From Owenia fusiformis (lineage: Eukaryota > Annelida > Polychaeta > Sabellida > Oweniidae), in NCBI GenBank assembly GCA_903813345.2, contig CAIIXF020000006.1, positions 38,903,936-38,967,935 of the forward strand: a stretch of 64,000 bases of DNA. The letters run 5' to 3'. Below, piece after piece: positions 45,001 through 57,000 of the stretch. The notes beneath the pieces are model-generated. The model was not told where the DNA came from and ran no database searches. It saw only the letters and a list, made by a program, of their open reading frames with translations. Made by a program: the position numbers and the translations under genes. Position 1 is the first letter of the stretch. Each line of letters opens with the position of its first letter.

Positions 45001-48000
45001 ATGAAGATGCATAGTCATTACTCTTCAAAAAAGGTAAAGTGAAGTTTGACAGGACAATTCAAGGGGGATGTTTAAATAAGGGCCAATTTTGGTTTTAGGT
45101 ACCTAAGCAGTCAATCTAAATCTTTTATTTATACATTTGAGAGTTAAGTCTATTACTGCGGTTTAAAGCTACATAAAATCATAAGCATTTCCTCTTATAT
45201 ACCACCTATACCCAAAGTACATTCGTGTATACATCATGTTCCTCATGTACTTCAAATGTATACTGGTATATATTTCGGAACACCATAAAAGGTCATTCAG
45301 AAGTCAGACCCTAAATGGACTTTCTCATTATGAAAAATGAATGATTAAGCTCTTGATTAATACCAATATATGCTCTTTGGTGTCTTGGTATTCATCATGC
45401 TGCATTTTTGTACATACTTTTTATAGGATTGATAAATAAATAATAAATAAATAAATATAAAATTAATTTAACTGACAACATTGTTTAAAAGAAAGCACTT
45501 ATATCACAATCATATTTACAATTGTTAAAGATGTACTATATTTTAAGAAAATGAAAACATGCTTTATCAATATAAATTGATCGGCCCTTGTATCGTATAT
45601 TGCACAGAATTTCAGACTCAACATACGTAAATGAGACAAAAAATCTCTGTTTTTTATCAAAAAGGCAAGAGCCGGCTTATCAGATTCTGAATTAAGTCAG
45701 TTATGTTAGTTTTGGCGAATGGGAGTACAGTACAAACTTAAGCATGTGTGTTAAGAAAAGCTTGTATTATGTTATTTTAGGTTATGTTATATATAAAATC
45801 TGGGCTTATGATGTAATGAAATAATCGCATAATGGACAACTGGCAAATACTGCATATGGCAGAAGTATGCAAAAATTAAGCCAATCGGTCCTGAATTTAT
45901 TTAACAATAGAAAAAAGAGCCGAAAGTCCCTCGATCAAATCTCTTATACAAAGAACTACAAAGTCAAAATTATAGAAATCAAAGTATTTTTGATCCTGAA
46001 ATTGTATTAACATATAATAGAAAGTACATCATTAGATTATATAAGTTCAACTTTAAAATAAAACTTCAAAATTATTTAATATTGAAACATAAATGCATAA
46101 AAAATCTAAGTGGTTTTTCAGAAGTATTTTTCTTATTTTCGACCAATTCAAGTATCGGCAAGTGCTCTCAGCCATCTACCAAGTACTAGAATTTAAGCTT
46201 TACAGTATTTTAAGAAGATTAAGAAATTGAGAAAGGAGTCCATTGACTTGTGAGAGACTTCAAGGGTTTAATCTAAATATAAACACAGGTCTTTAATACC
46301 ATTATCAACATGTAAAGTAAAGCATGAACAAAATTGGAGAATAAGTTTACAACTAGATTTCAAAGACACAAAGAACTGTTATTTCTTTAAAACGGAGGAA
46401 ATTTTATAAATATAGCACACTTCATAATTTCACATATTTATACCCACTTATTCTGTCTGTTACCTCCTCAATATATCCAATTGTGATTTCAATATGGCTC
46501 ATACCAAAGAATTTTTCTTATAAAATGTATGCACTCTTTGGAGCAACTTGAAACATTCTTGTAGCAATGTTCGCAGACCTGAAGAGGGGGGGGGGGTAGA
46601 TTTTTAGATTGAATGCTTAAAATGTGTTAGGCTCCCATTTGGAGATTATCATCCTTTTTAAGAAAACTAAGATCAAATTTTTTCAGGTTTTCAGGAGCAA
46701 CCAGAAGAAGGGATTTCAAAAATATTTTTTGCCAATCCCCCTCCCATCAATTTTCAGGTTCAACCCTACATGGGCCCAAGCAATGAGCTAATCTTGCAAA
46801 GATATAAGAGAAAGGATGGGAGAGGAATCTCCTCGATCAGGCATCAGCTACGACATTTATGAGAAAAGAAATACTCTTGGACCAAGGATGTCGGAGAGGG
46901 GGACGATGGCTTGATTGAAGACTACAAATGAGGAAAAGAAACCATATTTATGAAAGAAATATTCTTTTGGGCCAAGGATGTCTGAAACACATATAACTTC
47001 AAATGAGATAAAGCCTACAGCGTACTCTGATACTGCACTATGGAATTAAAACAAACATTCAAGTCAGGAAATAGAATTCCAGCCGGCTGGTCAATTTCTT
47101 CCAAGTTTACAGGTTGGTGAGTCCACTATAAACATTTCTCTGACTTGTGGGGTTAATTGTTTATGTATTTCCTTAGTTTGTACATTCTTTCCAAGTTCCT
47201 AATATACTCAAAGTAGGGTCAGTTTCCAACTCAAACTTCATTCAGTAAATCGAGAGGCCTGGCTTGCCATTCTGGAAGTTTGATTCAGGACTAGAAGAAT
47301 TGGAATAATCTATAGACATTTTCTATCTGATTTATCACATTGTGGGAAAAAAATGTGAGTCCAAAAATTTCTTAGGGCCCAATTAGTGGGTCTTCGTGGG
47401 TATTACTGAGCCTTTTTGGACCTTGTTTTTACATCTTAGGCTAAAGTATCAAGAAAATGGGCCTTAAATTTTCAAAATTTGGGACAAATGCTTGGTTTTA
47501 GGGGCCCAAAAATTGAGAAAGATTTTTTTCAGATTTGAAGTTTGGGCCCCCTTTCCAAGTCTTCGGATCCGTCCCTGCTTCATTATGGGATTACCAATTT
47601 ATACTATTCCTTGCAGTACCTCTCAAGTTTTATGTACTGTATAAGATGAGAATTTTCAGGTTAGGAAAATGTAAGTATTTGCTTTGGAATAAACCAAAGA
47701 CAATAAGGTTAGACTCCCATTTCCCATAAACTTTATAAAAGTATTTGTGGTGACTACAATTATTAATTACGTAGCAATGTCTATTAGATAAATGCATTTA
47801 CATAGAAATTAACATAATATAGAATAGACAAGCTGATGTCTCATTATTCCTTGACCATTACACCAAAATATTAGGATTTCAGCCTCTAATTCCAAGATAT
47901 GAAATCTACATTCAGACATTAGAAATCCAAGATGGCCTGTTGAAGAATATATTCCATACTTGAGTCTTTTATCACTGGGAGTTCTCAACTGTCAGATATG

Positions 48001-51000
48001 CAAGATTCAAGGTTCTTGGGTTAAAGCTAGGATGCATATCAGCATCTCAGCATCTCTCTTTGTACAAAACTCAATGCATAAAAGCATTCTGTTTTTTTCT
48101 GGTTTTTCTTACTTATATACAATGAACAGTGAAACCTGTAAAGTGGAACACCTCTGTTAGTGGAAAACCTTTCAGAATCCCAAGACCAACTGACTTGATG
48201 AACCTCTATGAGTGGAACACCTCCCAAGTGGAACACTTTTTAGTGGCACCAAAAGTGTTCGACTTTGACAGGTTTTACTGTACTGTTAAATACCAAACTT
48301 GGTCAAATGTGACATCCCATCAGCTTATACTAAACAAAGTCCAAACACTAGCCTAGCTACAAACCCCCGTGACCCACCCCCTACCTACACATCCCACAGG
48401 TTTTACTGTACTGTTAAAATCGTAAGGTTGCCTTATGCCTAAAGAAGATTTCTCAGCACAGGTCTGCAAGCTAGATTGACTGGTTCTTTCATATGGTACT
48501 TTGATCTTTTTAAATGTTTTTTGCAACTATGATCATGGAAATATTAAGGCAGCCACAATGTGTTCTGGCTGCATTTAATGCTGGGATGATTCCTGGTAAG
48601 TCGGCTGTGAACATTTATTTTTGTCACATTTCTTAAACAGACACGAGTGAGTCAAATGTCAAATGTAGTCCAGCTACAAATCCCTGTAATCCCCCACACC
48701 TCACACAGGGGGGACTGGCCAAAATTGTTTGAAATAGCAATCATCAGGTGTTCATTTTTCTTCATATGTGAGTCAAAGGAAGATTACAAAATTAGGACTT
48801 AAGAAAAAGTGGTTATATCGAGAAGTGTTTGGATAACATAGGGTGTTCAAATATACAGATTTCCTCGTATGAAAATTAAGTCACAGCCTCCAAAGATATA
48901 AAAATTAACATAATGATTCCTACCTTCCACCAACGGCAAAGTCTGAGATGGCGTAGAAGTACGATCGCAGCACATTGGGGTCTCCAAACACTTCATCTCC
49001 GAATGTGTTCATACGATTCAGGACAACTCTGATCCCTGTGGCCGTTACCCAATCCTATAACAAAACTCAAGTATAAGAATATTTCAACAAGATATTCATT
49101 TTACACCCCCCTCCAAAAGTTTGGTAACTATGGCGAAATATTGTTACTAAGGAATAAAATTAAGATTTAAATGTGGGCAGATTTTCATATGCTATAATTG
49201 CATTGCTATCCAATACAAACTGGAGGTAAAATCATTATATGATATATCGTCTGAATCATCTTGGATTTCTAAGGTCATAAATGGTAAGAAAGTATGTGAA
49301 CAGGGGGTGGGGAGATTATTTGTTAAAAGGCAACATATACGAGCCCAACAAACTATAAAGAGAGTCAAACACACATTCCACGAAGAATATTCCTTTACTG
49401 ACAGTTAACTCAAACATCCCATACTGTTAAACCAGTGTATTCCTTTAGTCATATGTAATACCTTGATGGATCAATATGCAAAAATCCTAATTAAGCTTTC
49501 AGTCAAAATACTTTTAACAAGCGATTTAACTTTGCTCTTAAGTAACAGGTACCATTAAGTCATAAAACAATATTCGACCTTGACCTTTGACTCTCTGGCA
49601 TTTGGCAGCATATATCAACTTGGACAGGTAGTATTGTAGAGTGAATACACCCAGGCTATATATCATGTTAGACATGTGTTAAAATTGTGTTTTTATTTAG
49701 TATTTGTACAGTATAGGTCGTGTCAACATCTATCTATATTCTAGGAAATGCCGGGGTTAGTTTCAGGTTAATTGTTGTTAACGACTAGTCTATGGGTTTT
49801 GAAAATATGTGAACGGGTTTGAAGACTAGTTTATTTGGTTTTAAGAATAGTCTATAGGTTTTGAAGGCTAATTTACGGGTTCTGAGAACTACATGTACTT
49901 TAGGGGTTGTCTTTTGTTTGAATATCACATCCTTTTGATTTCAGCGATGATTGAAACTGAACATATTTTAATTTAAGAATATGAGGTAACGATAAATGAA
50001 CAGTAAAATCTGGCTTCTTTGGCCATTGAGTCAATGGGAGATTACAAAATTGGGACTGAGAAAAGGTGTTCAAATCAAGAGGTGTTCAAATTACAGAGGT
50101 GTTCAGCTATAATATTCACAAACCTGTAGAACATCGCTGTTTTCAAAGTTGTAAGCACTTGGTCGTCCTTCAAGAGTACTGAACGCAACATTGCCTCCGG
50201 TTAATGGCGAGATATCGCTGTATTCGTTGGTGCAAATAGCCTCTGTCTCGTCATCTTTGGTGATAATCCCGCGTGTGCGTTTCCTGTATGTTCCTTCGCA
50301 TGACGCACTGTAGAACTGGTATGGGAGCCAATCGCTGTCTTCAGTCTCTTGTTTATAGATGGCAAAACTCTCGGGACGACTCGAATGGAACTTTAATCTC
50401 ACGTAGGTAATGTCAAATAATTTTCCTGCAAACAGAAAAAAGTCAAATGTCCAATAGTCGTAGTTTTTAGGATAACAAAAGTTACAACAATCACTTTTTC
50501 TAGGGTATATACCAATCAGGCCCGTAGCCAGGGGGGGGGTTTGCAGAGTTCGGGTTTCCCCCCCCCCCGGCCAAAAATTCTTTCAAAATCATGCAGTTTT
50601 TCACCATTTTGAGCACTTCTCAAGTGATTTTAGCCATATTTTGGCCAAAATTGTCAAATATGAACCCCCCCCTGAAATTTTTTTAAAACTGACCCCCCCT
50701 TGGCAAATCCAGGCTACGGGCCTGCCAATATCGGTCAAGTATCTGTGGGATCATAAAGCAGATGTAACAATAAGCCACTGACGGAACCTACAACAAAGGT
50801 TGGAGAAACCTCTCAGAAATTGAGAAATAGATAGCATGGGGAAGGATAGAATGAGATCATATGCAAGACAAGAATCTCATTGTGGGTTACCATGGTGATC
50901 TCTTCATTTGGAAACTATTAAAAGAAAAGATATGCGATGGATATCACTATCAGGATAGTTAACACTAGTACAGACAAGACAATGAATCTGCAGACTAGCA

Positions 51001-54000
51001 CATACATTCCTGGTAGCACCATCCAAGCATATTTACCACAGGGATCTAGACATCAACCACAGGTTCCTTCATTCCTCAGGAAATAATTCTAGTGCAGTAT
51101 TTTGAAGTCATTAATCATTGAAAATTAGAGTATATAAGACATATACTAGTAATGGGTTAATAAAGTCATATGTTTTTATATTAAACTATGCTCCTAATTT
51201 CAAGCTTCTGACTCAACCAGGAACTCAACTAAGTCAGATAATATTTTACAGTTTTGATGCTGTTAATATCTCGATGATTTCTTAACATAATTACATTTTC
51301 TAATAAGAACTAGATTAAAGATACATTTAAATTTTAAGGAGTATACGGGGTTATCCCACAAAAGTGCATGCATGTTACATTTTAGGGTATTTATTATAGT
51401 ATTACCCTGAGAAAATGAGAAGGTTGTGTGTTCAATGATAGATAGAGAGCATGTACTTTTTGGACACCCTGTACATGATGTTTACCTATTCTAATAGGTT
51501 GATTCAATCATACAAATATGATCAAATATTTATCACTAAAACCACAAGTGACATAATCTTGTATATATACACCTCTTAGATAATAACAGAGATTGGGTTA
51601 GATGTATTTATGATGGTACTTCACAAGAAATGACTTCTATATCCATATACATCATGTACATGACTGGTAGAAGGGATGGGGGGGGGGATTTCTCAAGCAT
51701 TATCAGCCAAATCTCCTGCGTGTTTTGAGAAATTGTTGAACTACTTTCTATCATTAATTCAAATCATATACACTGTCTTTATTTGTTTTACCTCCTATCC
51801 TAAATGCAACAATATCGAAACCTCTCCCCTCCATTTTCCCAGAATTTCTGAAACCCAATGAACCTACTCCATTGAATAAGATAACAGAAGTTAATAGTTA
51901 GAGTTCAAATCAAGTAGTATAGTAGTTCAAACCAAGTAGTTATATAGTAGTTCAAATCAAGTAGCTAGTTGTTAAGAGTTTTTAGTCTGGAAAGCCAGTA
52001 TGGAGGATAAAGGGTTAAAAGTGTTGAAGGACGACTTCATTCTAGACTAACAGTAAAATTCTGCAAAAAAGCTTAAATGAGATTACAAGCTTTGTTCTTA
52101 AGACTCAAGCTTGTGCAATAGAAGGTATGAGTTTAACTTATCTACCTTATGTTCATCTGTTTACCTATGTACTAAGTAAACAGATACAGTGGCTATTAAG
52201 GTAGGATGCACTAATTAGTGTTTACCAAACCTTCTACATTGGAATTGCAGTTCACAAGATACTGGGGAAATTTCAATTAGATCATGCGATGATCTTGCCA
52301 GCTACTATCTCTAATAGTTGGATTTTGGTTCTTAAAAGAGAGCTTCGTCTGACTTGGGTACTTGCTTACACAAGGTCCATAATCACATCACATTTTGATG
52401 GATAGTAAACAAATTCAGAGGACCTGGAGGGAGATGGTTACAAAATTTATAAAACTTAGAAAATGTCATTCTTCCAAATCAAAATTTCTGGAGAGCACTT
52501 CAAGTTATGGGTTAAAATGACAAACACTTACTAGTTTACTTGCTTAAGATTTCACTTCTTATCTTTTTATACCATAAGATTCAATTTGCCAAACTTTTTT
52601 TGAAACTGAAAAAATCTTGAGTGATATACATTTCTTATGCTATGGGAAGCTATTTCCTTCCCAATTTCAATTTTTTGTTTATAAATAGTAGGCACTGATG
52701 TTCATGGATGTTGAAACCATATTGTTTCCTTCATAGAAGGAAGGGGGGGGGGGGGTCTTACAAAATAAGGCACACAAATGCCCCTTTGATATCAAACACA
52801 TTTCAAGATAGAGAGCAATACTTCCATATGGTGGCATAATCTTCACAATTTGGTGCTTATACTGCCATCCAAAGTTTTTCAATGCACTCTTACTTCAAGG
52901 CTCTGTGACCCCCCCCCCCCATTAAGATTATTTTTGTGTTTAGATGAATTAGATGAGGAGTGAAGGGAGACTTAGAGACCTATGCAATTGCAATACATTA
53001 TAGTCAATGGCTAAGCTCCAGTATATGATTACCTCTCACCCCATCCAGATAAAATTACCTCTAGATCTTGTCAAATTTTATGGGGGGACGGGGGACAAAG
53101 ATGTGATACAAGATTGATTTCAACATATTCAGCTGACGATAAAGCTGAAGCTAGTCGAGACGGTTTCTCCAGTGAGGTGTTTCATTTTACAGATACCACC
53201 ATGTATACCTGCAACTTACCAATATTGAAACATAAATATGGGCCTGCACAGTGTCCATATACAGTTAAAATGTCAAAAAGATGTTAAAGTGTGATAAACT
53301 AGAGTATTTATACATTCATAAAAACAGATTAGAGTTTAAAAATATGAATGAAAATCAGAGTTGAAGTGTATTTAAGTAAATAAGTGAAGTTATTTTGATT
53401 TATATATTGGCCCTGAGTTGACCATTTCATAGTTGGAAATTAACCCATTAGATATCAAACCATTTTTTGGGCAGTATATAATATTTCGTTACTTTAATAC
53501 ATAATGTATTCTGGACAAGTTGTTGATCTAGTAAATATTATTTAAACATATTCTAAAACATGATTTGTGGGTAGATGATAAATACTGTCAAGGTGATACC
53601 GATTTTGTTGGAAAATTCTGTGAGTTGATTTTCAGTCGATTTGAGAAGTCAAAGGGTTAAAATGGGAGGGGGGGGGGGGGGGTAATGATCTATTTTATCA
53701 ATGAACTAGGACAAATATTGCAGTAAAACATATTTTTCTGTTAAAGACAGAAATATGAGGACACTTTGCAATAAACTATAAAACCACTTTGTCAAACATA
53801 ATTTACTATTCTATACACTCAACGTTCTGTTTTACAGCTATGAATTGAAAATACGAAAAATTGATTTCAATCACAGGGAAGAATAGAAAGCACCCCCACC
53901 CCCTTATAATGTTGATTGTACTTCAGGAGCTATTAGACTTGGAGTTTCAGTATGGCTGTTTCAATAGGAAATTCAATGTAAAATCTGGTCGAATGCATAT

Positions 54001-57000
54001 TTTCACTTAGCTCGCTATTGAGTTCATTCAACACAGTTGGTGCAAACCTCTTAAAGTCCAGACACTGGCCCCGTTTCAGAGAAATTGGGTAATATATGAT
54101 AATCTAACATATATTTATGTATTATCTCAGTTTATGTCTCTTGGCAGTGTATTTGCCAATTTATTATAGCTATAGTACAATGCTTTACCATACTGCCTTA
54201 AACAGTTATCTGAGGAAAACATACACTTTCCAACATGTAGTTTCGAGTTTGATTCTGTAAAAGAGAACTTCATCTACAAATGGCTGTAATCACAGGCTGG
54301 TATCGAAATATTTGTCCGCTGTGACGGAGCATGCTATTTTTCATAAAAACACTAAGAATACTTCACGATTTATTTTTTAACTCATATGTTTCGTTATACC
54401 ATACAAAATTACTTACTCCATGCAATGGATATATCATTTGCGTGTAACTTTCACTTCTGTTTGAAGTCCAATTACGCTGGGAAGAAAAGCTATTGAAAAT
54501 GGCGCCGGAGTATCATAATTCAAAATGTACCATTTCTTGTTTAACTTTCTAATGGCACGATATAGTGACACGATAATATTTACACATGGTCTCAGCATAA
54601 CTATGAAGGTATAAATGAGATGTTGATGTATTTGGTCTTTTTAATTCTTTTATAAAAAATAATGTTTAATTTCTTTGTCCGCTGTGACGGAGCAGTTGCA
54701 AATGTGAACTGTGAAAATGCTCCGTCACAGCGGACAAAAAATATTAATATTATTTTTTATTAAAAAAATTAAAGAGACCCAATGCATTAATATCTCATTA
54801 ATACATTCAGAGTTATGCTTAAAACATATGTTAATATTATCGTGTCACTATATCATGCCATTAAAAAGTTAAAAAAGAAATGGTACATTTTAGAGTTTGA
54901 TACTCTGGCGCCGTTTTCAATAGATTTTACTCCTAGCGTTATTGGACTTCAAACAGAAGTGAAGGTTACACACAAATGATATATCCATTGCATGGAGTAA
55001 GTAATTATCTTTGATATAACGAAACATATGAGTTAAAAAATAAATCATGAAGCATTCTTAGTGTTTTTATGAAAAATAGCATGCTCCGTCACAGCGGACA
55101 AATCTTTCGATACCAGCCTGTGGTAATACTCAGTGGTTGTTTTTGGTACGATCCTAACTTATGATTCCATTGTCTACTTTTCGTTGAACCATGACAAGCA
55201 ACAAATCTTAGTTACGATGGTTCCATAAAAAGACCCCAGGGTTAGAACATACATGTATGTAGTTCTTCCAAGATGTTTATTGTCTAATACATGCCTGAGA
55301 AAAACACTCTGAAGAATAACAGGATGTATCAACTAAATTAATACATGTTATTGTATCAATCACAAGCTAATTAGTATGTTTTCCAAGGATACTGATGACA
55401 ATCAAAATGAAATTCGAAACTCGTGTTTATTTTTCAAATAAAAAAAGCCAAAGTACAAACAGTGCATTTAGAAGAAAATAAGTTCAATGAATATGTTACA
55501 GCTCCTGTCAGCCCCCGTCCCCCTCCTTGGCAAATCACTCTTAATCTCGACAATTCAACTATTTCTCAATGAAATGTTTCAATATTGATGTAAAACTGTA
55601 AAACTTATAATTAGTACCCTGTTTACCAAAGCCATACCATTGTTTCTATCTTAGTAAAGTCTAAGACCTCTCAGAAATAGTTCAAACAATTGTACCAAAA
55701 AATGTAAGATGGTTCTATGATCAACAGATTGGTACACCCCCCCCCCCCGCCCATGTGACCGTAAAGGGTAATTCTAGTCTCCACACTCCCTCCAACAGAT
55801 CATTCTATGATGTACTGCTTACTCTGCAAGGGGAATGCAGCTTGGGAAACAATTTGTTCTGCATGAAGACGAATACTTGACCATTTAGGATGGGGTCATG
55901 ACACTAAACATTGATAAAGGACATTAGTACCCCAATTGCAGTTTAATTAGACATAATAAGCAACCCCTTTGAACTATTGTCCATGTACACCTGGACAAAT
56001 CAAAAGTGTTAGGGCATGATGATACGCACGTGTTACCAATTGTTAAGTTTATTCTGTGAGGGGAGGGGTGAATGATGAGTTTTAGAGCCAAATACGGAAT
56101 TTTTAATAATTTTGAAATTATCATGTTAACAGTTTTGAAATTTCCAATATAAGGTAACTTCATTTTCTATAATTGCTCACATTTTTTATTTCAACACTAT
56201 CTATAACCTGATTATGGCCTACTCAGTACTCATTTCTTGAAATTCAAAATGACCCAATTGCTCCTGAAAACCAAGAAAACAGAAACAGTATAATATGTAC
56301 CAAATATTGTTTTTTTTGAAATTCCACCTTCAGCATATTAAATAATGTTGTTTCAAAAAAATGAAATGTTAATCAAGGTATGATAACACATTAATGGAAC
56401 AATTAAAAACAGGTGACATATACCAATTAAAGTCAACATCAAAGAAAATGTGAATAATTACGGATTTTCAATTATAAGGATCGGAATCAGTACAGCAGAG
56501 TACAGTGCAGTACAATATAGTACAGTAGAGAACACTGCAATGCTGCACAATATAGTAGAGTACAATGCAGTACAATATAATATAGTACAGTAGAGAAGAG
56601 TGCAGTACAATAAAGTTTTCCTCTGAATTCACAAAAGCTTGTCTGTTAGATTTACATATATGGAACATTCTAAGAATATAGCATGGATGTGTACAATGGG
56701 TATATCAATACTCTACATTGCATACAGTTAGGAAGAAAGCACTGGCTTGGTAAGAAACTTGACCTGCCGGTCTGGAGGCATAGATAAAGCTAAATATATC
56801 CTCTCTGCACCAATTAGCAATTTCCTATCTCTCAATACACATGGCCGGAAACATAAGCTGTGAGGTTTCTTTGCTGGTCAGATACTTTGTAGAGATAGAA
56901 CAAACCAACGGTATATTTTTCAAGCTCTAGATAAGTTTGGTTATATCTACATCCAGGGGCGGGTATGGGAACTAACAATGGGGGCCCAAATTTCAAGTCT

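Larger units (their letters stand above)
36471..48923 (-). other. LAMC1 intron 3 (12.5 kb)
   Basis: The largest intron. It contains at least five CAGTAAAACC MITEs (for example 38338-38505, 41198-41480, 48127-48280), a mariner-type MITE with internal tandem repeats (38707-39006), two LINE-like tails (41492-41560 and 45420-45465) and an unrecognised exon-like stretch (41873-42104). The rest is AT-rich sequence in which I see nothing. Confidence 0.6.

Noticed and set aside
54291-55122. Viral or integron-like inverted repeat
   Set aside because: There is no coding content; the exact 5-bp duplication and palindromic structure fit a non-autonomous DNA transposon.
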